A stretch of DNA of 17,691 nt from MGBC120314 sp051880495 (GTDB lineage Bacteria; Bacillota; Clostridia; Lachnospirales; Lachnospiraceae): the NCBI GenBank assembly GCA_051880495.1, contig JBJEOB010000037.1:1-17691 (forward strand), written 5' to 3'. Position numbers and translations under genes: made by a program. Below, piece by piece: positions 1-6,979 of this stretch; the stretch's first letter is position 1; each line of letters starts with the position of its first letter. Under the pieces are notes generated by a model. That model made no database searches. It was not told where the DNA came from and saw only the letters and a list, made by a program, of their open reading frames with translations.

Positions 1-2
1 CA

Positions 3-1208
3 ATGGCACAAAAGGTGTATCTGATTGGGATAGGAACCGGCGACGGTATGCAGTTTACGCTGGATGCCAGAGATAAAATATTAAACAGTGACCTTCTTAT
101 CGGAGCAGAAAGAATGATAAAGGCAGCAAGGAAGCTTTCCGGTGATTTAGGTGTGCCCGAATTTATTTCATATGATGTTTATGAAATAGGAGATTATATT
201 GGAAAACATGCTGAATATGAAAAAATATGCATACTGCTGTCCGGCGACACAGGCTTTTTTAGCGGGGCATCAAAGCTTCTGGCAAAATTATCTGATTATG
301 ACGTTAATGTGCTTCCGGGAATCTCATCACTGTCATATTTTTGTGCCAGGATGAAGGTGTCATGGGAAGAAATGGCATATACAAGTATTCATGGAAGAAG
401 CAGCAATCTGATTTACAGGATAGCACATGAAAACATGACGTTTGCCCTGCTGTCAGGAGCGGATGATCTGATACAATTAGGCGATAAGCTCATGAAATAC
501 GGACTGACTGATGTGACACTCCATATCGGGGAAAATCTGTCGTATGAAAATGAACGTATTTTGCATGTAAAACCGGATGGCATCAGGCAAAATACATATG
601 ACAGGCTGCTGGCTTTGATTATAGAAAATCCGAATCCGCGTAAAAAAGATTACTTATCGGTTGATGATAATGAATTCATACGCGGTGATGTACCGATGAC
701 AAAAAGTGAGGTTCGTACAATAAGCATTGCAAAGCTTGGAATAACGGGGAAAGCAGTTGTATATGATGTCGGAGCCGGAACAGGTTCGGTAAGCGTACAG
801 GCTGCAATGCAGTATTATGATTCAAAAGTATTTGCAATAGAAAAAAACAGTGAGGCTGTAGGGCTTATTAATGCCAATAAAATAAAATTTGCGGCAGATA
901 ATCTGGAAATAATACAAGGGGAAGCAACAGAGTGTATTGATAAGCTTGAAGCTCCAACACACGCATTTATCGGTGGCAGCTCGGGTAATTTATGTAAAAT
1001 CCTGGATATGATATATTCAAAAAATCCATCGTGCCGCATTGTGTTAAATGCGATATCGCTTGAAACGGTTTCAAATGCACTCGGCTACTTAAAAGAACAT
1101 GGCATAAAACCTATTGAAATACTGGAAATATCAGTTTCTAAAGCAAAGGAAACAGGCACTCATCACCTTATGATGGGACAGAATCCAATCACAATAATTG
1201 TCTTCTAG
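3..1208 (+). CDS. cbiET: CbiET: fused cobalt-precorrin-7 C5-methyltransferase / cobalt-precorrin-6B C15-methyltransferase (decarboxylating)
   Basis: This is a bifunctional SAM-dependent enzyme of anaerobic cobalamin synthesis. The CbiT half methylates C15 and decarboxylates the ring C acetate side chain, and the CbiE half methylates C5, giving cobalt-precorrin-8. Residues 1-205 are a tetrapyrrole methylase (CbiE) domain with the N-terminal GIGTGDG loop (residues 9-15) and SGDTGFFSG at 80-88. Residues 215-401 are a CbiT-type Rossmann methyltransferase with MTKSEVR at 232-238, the SAM motif DVGAGTG at 255-261 and FIGGSSGN at 322-329. Both halves look intact, and 401 aa is the usual length for the fusion. 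The ATG two bases inside the window gives a normal N-terminus, but its ribosome binding site lies outside, so a slightly earlier start cannot be excluded. It is the first visible gene of a tight seven-gene cbi cluster, with cbiD 11 nt downstream. The operon promoter is upstream of the window. Confidence 0.93.
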   Translation: MAQKVYLIGIGTGDGMQFTLDARDKILNSDLLIGAERMIKAARKLSGDLGVPEFISYDVYEIGDYIGKHAEYEKICILLSGDTGFFSGASKLLAKLSDYDVNVLPGISSLSYFCARMKVSWEEMAYTSIHGRSSNLIYRIAHENMTFALLSGADDLIQLGDKLMKYGLTDVTLHIGENLSYENERILHVKPDGIRQNTYDRLLALIIENPNPRKKDYLSVDDNEFIRGDVPMTKSEVRTISIAKLGITGKAVVYDVGAGTGSVSVQAAMQYYDSKVFAIEKNSEAVGLINANKIKFAADNLEIIQGEATECIDKLEAPTHAFIGGSSGNLCKILDMIYSKNPSCRIVLNAISLETVSNALGYLKEHGIKPIEILEISVSKAKETGTHHLMMGQNPITIIVF

Positions 1209-1219
1209 GGAAAAGTAAA

Positions 1220-2350
1220 ATGCTTGAAAGATATAGTTATTCAAACGGAAAAAAATTAAGATGCGGTTATACGACAGGTACATGTGCCACCGCCGCCGCA
1301 AAGGCTTCGGTCACTGCACTTTTAACGGGAAGCATGCCGGATGAGGTAAGTGTTATTCTTCCGGATAATACAAAACTTAGTGTTTCTGTCACCGATGGAT
1401 ATTTTGATAAAAATATGGCACGCTGTGCGGTGAAAAAGGACGGTGGTGACGATATAGACGTTACTAACGGAATCCTGGTATACGCAGTGGTAAGGCGTAC
1501 CGTATCGGGAATCAGTGTCGACGGAGGAGAGGGAATCGGCAGGGTAACCAAGAAAGGACTTGACCAGCCGGTCGGAGCAGCCGCTATTAACTCGACACCT
1601 CGCAGAATGATAATAAATGCCGTAACGGATGTGTGTGATAAATTATGCTATGAAGGCGGAATCGAAGTAATAATAGAGGTTCCGGAAGGTGCTATGATAG
1701 CAGAAAAAACATTTAATCCGCGGCTTGGAATTGAAGGTGGAATCTCAATACTCGGTACAAGCGGAATTGTAGAGCCTATGAGCGAACAGGCACTTATAGA
1801 TACCATAAGAGTTGAGATAAACATTAAACGCGAAGAAGGATGCAGGTATCTTCTTGTTACACCCGGTAATTACGGGCTTGATTATGTCAGGGGAAATACA
1901 ACGCTTGATGCGTCGCGTGCCGTCAAGTGCAGTAATTTTATCGGAAATACGCTTGATATGGCAAAAGAGGCGGGATTTGAAAAAATACTTCTAATCGGAC
2001 ATATCGGGAAACTGGTAAAACTGTCACTTGGAATTATGAATACCCATTCATCCTATGCCGACGGCAGAATGGAGGCGTTAGCTGCCTGCTGTATAGAGGC
2101 CAAAACACCTTATGATATACTTTTTAAAGTCCTGGCTTGCAATACTACCGATGAAGCTGTAGAATTACTTAAAGAAAATAAGTGCCTTGATGATGTCATG
2201 GACAGATTAATGAAAAAAATCGAAAAAGCAATGAAAAACCGTGTGGGTGATGATATACAGTGCGCAGCAGTCGTTTTTTCAAATGTCCATGGAATGCTTG
2301 GTATGACTTCCCATGCAGAAGAGATGCTGAAAATATCGGAGGGATTTTAA
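1220..2350 (+). CDS. cbiD: CbiD: cobalt-precorrin-5B C1-methyltransferase
   Basis: CbiD uses SAM to methylate C1 of cobalt-precorrin-5B, giving cobalt-precorrin-6A in the anaerobic pathway. It is unrelated to the tetrapyrrole methylase fold of CbiE, CbiF and CbiH. The 376-aa protein has the diagnostic N-terminal motif RCGYTTGTCATAAAKA (residues 14-29) and a later PGNYG element in the conserved core. The length is normal for CbiD and no frame break is seen. The chosen ATG follows a weak GGGA site in the short gap after cbiET. Its TAA shares its last base with the ATG of cbiF (TAATG), so translation of the two is probably coupled. The presence of CbiD, rather than aerobic CobF, supports the oxygen-independent route. 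Confidence 0.95.
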   Translation: MLERYSYSNGKKLRCGYTTGTCATAAAKASVTALLTGSMPDEVSVILPDNTKLSVSVTDGYFDKNMARCAVKKDGGDDIDVTNGILVYAVVRRTVSGISVDGGEGIGRVTKKGLDQPVGAAAINSTPRRMIINAVTDVCDKLCYEGGIEVIIEVPEGAMIAEKTFNPRLGIEGGISILGTSGIVEPMSEQALIDTIRVEINIKREEGCRYLLVTPGNYGLDYVRGNTTLDASRAVKCSNFIGNTLDMAKEAGFEKILLIGHIGKLVKLSLGIMNTHSSYADGRMEALAACCIEAKTPYDILFKVLACNTTDEAVELLKENKCLDDVMDRLMKKIEKAMKNRVGDDIQCAAVVFSNVHGMLGMTSHAEEMLKISEGF

Positions 2351-3108
2351 TGGTATATTTTGTTGGTGCAGGAAGCGGTGCACCTGATCTGATAACAGTC
2401 AGGGGGCAAAAGCTTTTAAAAAGGGCAGATGTCGTTATCTATGCAGGTTCTCTTGTAAATGAACAGTTACTGGAAAACTGTAAGGATGAGTGCGAAATCT
2501 ATAACAGTGCATACATGAATCTTTCGGAAGTGCTTTCTGTAATGTTTGATGCTCATGAGAGGGGGCTTATGGTTGTCAGGCTTCATACCGGCGACCCATC
2601 AATATACGGAGCAATACGTGAGCAGATGGATGCGCTCGATGACAGAAAAATACCTTATGAGGTCTGCCCGGGTGTAAGTTCATTCTGTGCAGCAGCTGCG
2701 GCATTAAATGCCGAATATACGCTCCCCGGTGTTTCACAGTCAGTGATAATCACAAGAATTGCAGGGAAAACACCGGTAAAGGATGAGGAATCACTAAGGA
2801 GTTTTGCTGCACATAAGGCATCCATGGTTATATTCTTAAGCATGGGATACATAGATAAAGTAGTTGAAGAATTAACGGCCGGAGGTTATGATAGTAATAC
2901 ACCGGCAGCAATTGTCTATAAAGCAAGCTGGGACGATCAGAAAATTATAAGATGTCCTTTACACAGTCTTGCAGCTAAAGCCGGGGAGGCGGGGATTACC
3001 AGAACCGCATTAATAGTCGTCGGAGGATTTCTTGGCGACGATTACGAGCTGTCAAAGCTTTATGATGCGGAATTTACAACAATGTACAGGAAGGGTACCG
3101 GAAAATGA
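2350..3108 (+). CDS. cbiF: CbiF: cobalt-precorrin-4 C11-methyltransferase
   Basis: CbiF transfers a methyl group from SAM to C11 of cobalt-precorrin-4, the step before the CbiG reaction. The 252-aa protein is a single tetrapyrrole methylase domain with VGAGSGAPDLIT (residues 5-16), LHTGDPSIYGAI (78-89) and the PGVSS turn (107-111). An in-frame start 90 bases further upstream exists but would add 30 residues unlike any methylase and run deep into cbiD. The ATG at 2350 gives the canonical N-terminus MVYFVGAGSG and overlaps the cbiD stop by one base, so it is preferred. A purine-rich GGAGGG lies 6 bases upstream inside cbiD. The end overlaps cbiG by 4 nt (ATGA). Specificity for C11 rests on overall family resemblance and on the other methylases in the cluster being assignable to other positions. 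Confidence 0.94.
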   Translation: MVYFVGAGSGAPDLITVRGQKLLKRADVVIYAGSLVNEQLLENCKDECEIYNSAYMNLSEVLSVMFDAHERGLMVVRLHTGDPSIYGAIREQMDALDDRKIPYEVCPGVSSFCAAAAALNAEYTLPGVSQSVIITRIAGKTPVKDEESLRSFAAHKASMVIFLSMGYIDKVVEELTAGGYDSNTPAAIVYKASWDDQKIIRCPLHSLAAKAGEAGITRTALIVVGGFLGDDYELSKLYDAEFTTMYRKGTGK

Positions 3109-4151
3109 AGATAGATATTATAACATATAATTTAAATGCAGCAGAGATTGGAAGCAGGCTGTTGATAAAATTCAATGAGCTTGGTTATAAGGTAAGCGGT
3201 TACCTGTTTGATAACTATGAAAAAGAAGGATTTATACCGTTTCATGAGACAAAATATATCTTAGAGGAAGCATTTAAGGAAAAGAGAGCCGTAGTATTTG
3301 TGTCTGCCACAGGGATAGCAGTGAGAACGATTGCACCGTTTGTAACTTCTAAATTTACGGACAGCCCTGTAGTTGTGATGGATGATATGGCTAATTATGC
3401 AATATCACTGCTTTCGGGTCATGCCGGAGGTGCCAATGAGCTGGCTGAACTGTGTGCTAAGATAACAGGGGCAACACCGGTAATAACAACATCAACAGAT
3501 ATACATGAAGTATATGCGGTTGACGTGTTTGCTAAAAGAAATGACCTTGTATGCAGGGACCCTGAAATGACAAAGGGGATTTCGGCAGCAATTCTTGACG
3601 GCAAGAAGGTCGGGATAAGTTTTGACAGAGAATGGTGTGAAATAGTAGGTGATATTCCGGCAGAATTATACTGCTATGGCGAGGGTATAAGGGACGGAAT
3701 AGTCGTAACACCGTTTGTAACGGAGCCAAAATATGAAAATACACTTTATCTTTACCCAAAGCAGCTTACAGTGGGCATCGGATGCAGAAAAGGAATTAAG
3801 GAAAATGAAATCCTTGAAGCCGTAAAGACTGTATTTGAAGAAGAGGGATTATGCTTTGATGCGATAAAGGAGATATGTTCCATCGACCTAAAGAAGGATG
3901 AAAAGGGACTCGTTGATTTCTGCAATACATATTCATTCCCGTTTAAGACATTTACAAGTGATGAACTCAAAAAGGTTACGGTAAAGTGCACGCCATCGGC
4001 GTTTGTTGAAAAAGTGACCGGAGTAAACAATGTATGTGAAAAGAGCACACTGCTGGACGGCGATAAGACACTTATTGTCAGAAAGCATATCGTAGGGAAG
4101 GTTACGGTAGCTGTTGCCATTGAAAAGAAACAGCTTAATTTTGTAATATGA
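3105..4151 (+). CDS. cbiG: CbiG: cobalt-precorrin-5A hydrolase
   Basis: CbiG opens the delta-lactone of cobalt-precorrin-5A and releases the extruded C20 carbon as acetaldehyde, giving cobalt-precorrin-5B. The 348-aa protein shows the N-terminal and central CbiG regions, with ATGIAVRTIAP at residues 68-78 and the diagnostic LSGHAGGANELA at 103-114. A C-terminal CbiG domain begins near VGIGCRKG (223-230). All three parts are present, which is typical of stand-alone CbiG. The start ATG overlaps the cbiF stop by 4 nt, and the stop overlaps the cbiJ start by 4 nt in the same ATGA arrangement. This gene is specific to the anaerobic route and is strong evidence that the cluster makes cobalamin without oxygen. 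Confidence 0.95.
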   Translation: MKIDIITYNLNAAEIGSRLLIKFNELGYKVSGYLFDNYEKEGFIPFHETKYILEEAFKEKRAVVFVSATGIAVRTIAPFVTSKFTDSPVVVMDDMANYAISLLSGHAGGANELAELCAKITGATPVITTSTDIHEVYAVDVFAKRNDLVCRDPEMTKGISAAILDGKKVGISFDREWCEIVGDIPAELYCYGEGIRDGIVVTPFVTEPKYENTLYLYPKQLTVGIGCRKGIKENEILEAVKTVFEEEGLCFDAIKEICSIDLKKDEKGLVDFCNTYSFPFKTFTSDELKKVTVKCTPSAFVEKVTGVNNVCEKSTLLDGDKTLIVRKHIVGKVTVAVAIEKKQLNFVI

Positions 4152-4897
4152 TTGTTAAAAGTAAGAGGGTTCTGCTGTTTGGCGGAACGACAGAAGGCAG
4201 GCAGATAGCTGAATATCTTGAAAACAGCGAAACAGAAGCATTTGTATGTGTCGCAAGCGATTATGGCAGGCAGGTTCTTCCGCAGATGAAGCATTTAAAG
4301 GTTTGTGTAGGAAGAATGGAAGCGGACGAAATCGCTGAATTTATAAGGGATAATCATATTGAACTTGTAATTGATGCAACTCATCCGTATGCACAGGAAG
4401 TGACGCAGAATATTAAAAAAGCAGTGTCGGAATGTAATGTCCGGCTTATCAGGATAGTAAGGGAATATTCAAAGAGAGTGGACGAAGCCCTGTATTTTGC
4501 AGATACAGAAGAGGTGGTTTCGTATTTGTGCAGTCATCAGGGAAATGTTCTTGTGACGACAGGCAGTAAGGAGCTTATAAAATTTACTGCCGTAACAGAT
4601 TATGCTGACAGGATATATGCAAGGATTCTTCCGGATACGCAGTATCAGGATAAATGCATCAGGATGGGATTTGACAGTAAGCATATTATTCTTGGACGTG
4701 GTCCTTTTTCCGTTGAGGAAAATATAAAAACGCTTAAAGAAACAAAAGCGTCTTTTATGGTGACAAAGGATACCGGCTCACAGGGCGGTTTTGATGAAAA
4801 GACAGCGGCGTGTGAGAAGCTTGGCGTAAAGCTTCTTGTTATAGAGAGAAAAGCTGAAGAAGGAATGACAGTGGGGGAATTTATCAATGAAAATTGA
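4148..4897 (+). CDS. cbiJ: CbiJ (CobK family): cobalt-precorrin-6A reductase
   Basis: CbiJ reduces the C18-C19 double bond of cobalt-precorrin-6A with a reduced nicotinamide cofactor. The 249-aa protein has the N-terminal nucleotide-binding signature LLFGGTTEGR (residues 9-18), the family motif IDATHPYA (75-82) and, near the C-terminus, GRGPF (183-187) and TKDTGSQGG (206-214). These match the two-domain CobK/CbiJ architecture in order and spacing. Translation probably re-initiates at the ATGA overlap with cbiG. The 3' end overlaps cbiC by 11 nt, the largest overlap in the operon. No truncation or missing motif was noticed. Confidence 0.93.
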   Translation: MIVKSKRVLLFGGTTEGRQIAEYLENSETEAFVCVASDYGRQVLPQMKHLKVCVGRMEADEIAEFIRDNHIELVIDATHPYAQEVTQNIKKAVSECNVRLIRIVREYSKRVDEALYFADTEEVVSYLCSHQGNVLVTTGSKELIKFTAVTDYADRIYARILPDTQYQDKCIRMGFDSKHIILGRGPFSVEENIKTLKETKASFMVTKDTGSQGGFDEKTAACEKLGVKLLVIERKAEEGMTVGEFINEN

Positions 4898-5525
4898 TTT
4901 GCAGCATGTACTTCCGGATGAAATTGAAAAGAGAAGTTTTGAGATAATTGAAGATGAGCTTCATGGTGCGGTGATTGATGAACTGCAAAAGCCTGTAATC
5001 AAGAGAGTAATCCATACGACGGCAGATTTTGATTATCTTGATAATCTGAAATTTTCGCAAAATGCAGTTAAGGATGCGATAGCTGCATTAAAGTCGGGCG
5101 CATCAATTGTGACTGACACAAGCATGGCTATGGCAGGTATTAACAAAAAATCTCTAAATAAGCTTGGCGGAAGAGTTCATTGTTTTATCGGCGATGAAGA
5201 TGTGGCAGGTGAGGCAAAGGAAAGAAACACAACGCGCTCGGTCATCTGTATGGAGCGTGCATTAAACATAAAAGGCCCTGTTATATTTGCAATAGGCAAC
5301 GCACCGACGGCACTTATAAGAGTCTGTGAGCTTATTGATGAAGGGCTTATAAAACCTGCACTTGTAATAGGTGTTCCGGTTGGATTTGTAAATGTTGTCG
5401 AGGCTAAGGAACTTATGATGGCTTCTGATGCCGAGTACATCGTTGCCAGAGGAAGAAAGGGCGGAAGCAACGTGGCTGCCGCTATCTGTAACGCACTCAT
5501 ATATATGGCAGCAGGCGAGAGGTAG
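4887..5525 (+). CDS. cbiC: CbiC: cobalt-precorrin-8 methylmutase
   Basis: CbiC moves the C11 methyl group to C12 of cobalt-precorrin-8, giving cobyrinate, the end of corrin-ring construction. The 212-aa protein has the catalytic histidine in VIHTTADFDY at position 43, the same number as the active-site His of the CobH/CbiC family. It also has GASIVTDTSM (71-80), GNAPTAL (137-143), GVPVGFVNVVEAKE (162-175) and GRKGGSNVAAA (189-199). These are the substrate-binding loops known for the family. The ATG lies inside the end of cbiJ, behind a GGGGG stretch with 9-nt spacing. The stop is 3 nt before cbiH. All signs are of an intact enzyme. Confidence 0.95.
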   Translation: MKIDLQHVLPDEIEKRSFEIIEDELHGAVIDELQKPVIKRVIHTTADFDYLDNLKFSQNAVKDAIAALKSGASIVTDTSMAMAGINKKSLNKLGGRVHCFIGDEDVAGEAKERNTTRSVICMERALNIKGPVIFAIGNAPTALIRVCELIDEGLIKPALVIGVPVGFVNVVEAKELMMASDAEYIVARGRKGGSNVAAAICNALIYMAAGER

Positions 5526-5528
5526 AAA

Positions 5529-6260
5529 ATGAGCAATACTATTTATGTAGTGGGCATCGGTCCCGGCGCATACGAACAGATGACTATTGAGGCGGTAAAT
5601 ACGCTTAAAAACTGCGATGTAATTGTCGGATACAGGACATATGTTACCCTTTTACGGGAACATTTTGCTGATAAGGAATTTCTTGAAACTCCTATGCGCG
5701 GCGAGGTTGAAAGATGCCATCTTGCATTTAGACAAGCGCTATGTGGCAAAAAGGTTGCCATGATAAGCAGCGGTGATGCAGGTGTGTACGGAATGTCAGG
5801 ACTTATGTTGGAAATAGGAAAGGAGTACCCGCAGGTTACGGTAAAGGTGGTGCCGGGTGTGACGGCTGCCTTAAGCGGCGGCGCAGTGCTTGGTGCACCG
5901 CTTATGCATGACTTCGCCGTGATAAGCCTAAGTGACCTTCTCACACCGTGGGAGAAGATTGAAAAAAGGCTTGAGATGGCAGCAGAGGGCGATTTTGCAA
6001 TAGCCATTTACAATCCGTCAAGCCACAAGAGAGCAGACTACATCAAAAAAGCCTGTGACATCCTTTTAAGAAAACTCCCCGGCGACAGGGTATGCGGCTA
6101 CGTCAGAAACATCGGCCGTGAAGGCTTAAGCTATAAGGTATGCACCCTGGCGGAACTTAGAAATGAAAATCTTGATATGTTTACAACGGTATTTGTCGGA
6201 AATTCACAGACAACGGTGATTGACGGCAGAATGGTAACACCGAGGGGATATGTGATTTGA
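5529..6260 (+). CDS. cbiH: CbiH: cobalt-precorrin-3 C17-methyltransferase (ring contraction)
   Basis: CbiH methylates C17 of cobalt-precorrin-3 and drives contraction of the macrocycle to cobalt-precorrin-4, the defining step that forms the corrin skeleton. The 243-aa protein is a tetrapyrrole methylase with VGIGPGAYEQMT (residues 8-19), SSGDAGVYGM (80-89), PGVTAA (109-114), the CbiH/CobJ-type HDFAVISLSDLLTPW (127-141) and IYNPSSHKR (160-168). These last two separate it from CbiF and CbiL. The start follows a GCGAGAGG stretch at the end of cbiC with a 3-nt intergenic gap. It is the last cobalamin gene in view. No clear U-tailed terminator follows, so read-through into the next module is possible. 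Confidence 0.94.
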   Translation: MSNTIYVVGIGPGAYEQMTIEAVNTLKNCDVIVGYRTYVTLLREHFADKEFLETPMRGEVERCHLAFRQALCGKKVAMISSGDAGVYGMSGLMLEIGKEYPQVTVKVVPGVTAALSGGAVLGAPLMHDFAVISLSDLLTPWEKIEKRLEMAAEGDFAIAIYNPSSHKRADYIKKACDILLRKLPGDRVCGYVRNIGREGLSYKVCTLAELRNENLDMFTTVFVGNSQTTVIDGRMVTPRGYVI

Positions 6261-6290
6261 TTTTTTATTTTATACGGATTTATACAATTA

Positions 6291-6343
6291 TTTTTAAGGG
6301 AATGTAGGTAAAAAATAAAAAAACACCTACATTCCCTTAAAAA
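6291..6343. repeat. Perfect 19-bp inverted repeat, candidate AbiEi operator
   Basis: Arm TTTTTAAGGGAATGTAGGT (6291-6309) is matched exactly by its reverse complement at 6325-6343, with a 15-nt A-rich loop. It lies between the end of the cobalamin operon and the -35 box of the toxin-antitoxin promoter. The arms start with T and end with A on both strands, so no U-tract follows the hairpin and it is not a normal intrinsic terminator. The inner half-site ACCTACATT recurs at 6408-6416, just downstream of the same promoter. AbiEi antitoxins are known to repress their own promoters through inverted repeats, so an operator is the best reading. A role as mRNA 3'-end hairpin for the cbi transcript is possible as well. 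Confidence 0.7.
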
Positions 6344-6348
6344 ATATG

Positions 6349-6376
6349 TTGACTTTGGTATTTCATGTGTTATAAT
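6349..6376 (+). promoter_or_regulatory. Sigma-A-type promoter of the abiE pair
   Basis: TTGACT (6349-6354) and a perfect TATAAT (6371-6376) are 16 nt apart, with a predicted start near 6383 and a leader of about 54 nt. The inverted repeat ends 5 bases upstream of the -35 box, and a further half-site lies in the leader, so a bound repressor would flank RNA polymerase. Confidence 0.75.
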
Positions 6377-6407
6377 TTAAGTAAACATATGTAAAAAATA
6401 TATAAAT

Positions 6408-6416
6408 ACCTACATT
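6408..6416 (+). promoter_or_regulatory. Third copy of the ACCTACATT half-site
   Basis: ACCTACATT in the leader of the antitoxin mRNA repeats the core of the inverted repeat upstream. It sits between the predicted transcription start and the ribosome binding site AAAGGGAGG (6422-6430). It is a single half-site with no good inverted partner next to it, so its role as a second binding site is inferred only from identity with the upstream repeat. Confidence 0.45.
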
Positions 6417-6436
6417 TACTCAAAGGGAGGTGGAGT

Positions 6437-6979
6437 ATGTTATTATCATATCAGGAATGTTTGGAGAAATATGGAACGGATTATAAAATCAAAAAAAGTG
6501 TTCAGAATGGAGAGCTGTTTGTAAAGGAAAAAGGACTTTATTCGGACAAAAGATATGTGCCGGAGCTGGAGGTTATTTCCAAGAAATATCCCAATGCAAT
6601 TATTACCCTCAATAGTGCTTTTTATTATTATGGATTAACTGATACCATACCGGATTATTATTATGTTGCCACGCCGAAAAATACCAGAAAAATTAGTGAC
6701 AGTAGAGTGAAGCAGATTTATGAAAACAGTCAGGCTTTTGATATGGGAAAAAGCACGATAGAGTACGATGGTGTAGATATTGTTATTTATAATAAAGAGC
6801 GCCTTCTCGTGGAGTTGGTACGGAATAAAAGAAAATTTTCTTTTGATTTGTATAAAGAATTGATAACTAATTACAGAAAGATTGTTCATGAACTGGATAT
6901 GGCAGCGGTTTCAGAATACGCTTATGAGCTGCCAAAGACAAACATGGTAATGGAGACACTTAAACTGGAGGTTTTATAG
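6437..6979 (+). CDS. abiEi: AbiEi-like antitoxin / autorepressor of a type IV toxin-antitoxin pair
   Basis: This 180-aa protein resembles AbiEi-family antitoxins, which carry an N-terminal winged helix-turn-helix and a C-terminal part that neutralises the toxin. Residues 1-45 fit the winged-helix region, with VKEKGLYSD at 29-37 as the wing-like segment. This is followed by the alpha/beta core typical of the family, including TLNSAFYYYGLTDTIP (57-72) and YVATPKN (76-82). The call rests on that pattern and on the AbiEii toxin directly downstream, the invariant partner order of AbiE systems. The start has a strong AAAGGGAGG site. The gene ends exactly where the toxin begins. AbiEi proteins repress their own promoter, which fits the repeats around 6291-6416. 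The coding sequence is AT-rich compared with the cbi genes, suggesting acquisition. Confidence 0.8.
   Translation: MLLSYQECLEKYGTDYKIKKSVQNGELFVKEKGLYSDKRYVPELEVISKKYPNAIITLNSAFYYYGLTDTIPDYYYVATPKNTRKISDSRVKQIYENSQAFDMGKSTIEYDGVDIVIYNKERLLVELVRNKRKFSFDLYKELITNYRKIVHELDMAAVSEYAYELPKTNMVMETLKLEVL

Noticed and set aside
2260..2349. 30-residue N-terminal extension of CbiF
   Set aside because: It runs inside cbiD in another frame and does not resemble a methylase N-terminus; the ATG at 2350 gives the canonical start.
3752..4294. Minus-strand open frame of 180 codons opposite cbiG/cbiJ
   Set aside because: It lies across two well-supported + strand genes, its translation is rich in Ser/Phe/Thr without any known motif, and no ribosome binding site was evident. 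It is a shadow of the opposite strand's codon use.
5543..6007. Minus-strand open frame of 154 codons opposite cbiH
   Set aside because: Fully inside cbiH, with low-complexity Ser/Pro/Ala composition typical of antisense frames and no domain.
6291..6343. Intrinsic terminator of the cobalamin operon
   Set aside because: The hairpin is strong, but it is followed by A residues, not a T-run, on both strands. The repeated half-site downstream of the next promoter fits an operator better.
6291..6343. Miniature inverted-repeat element
   Set aside because: The element is only 53 bp, no target-site duplication flanks it, and its half-site recurs only near the same promoter. A genome-wide count would settle it.
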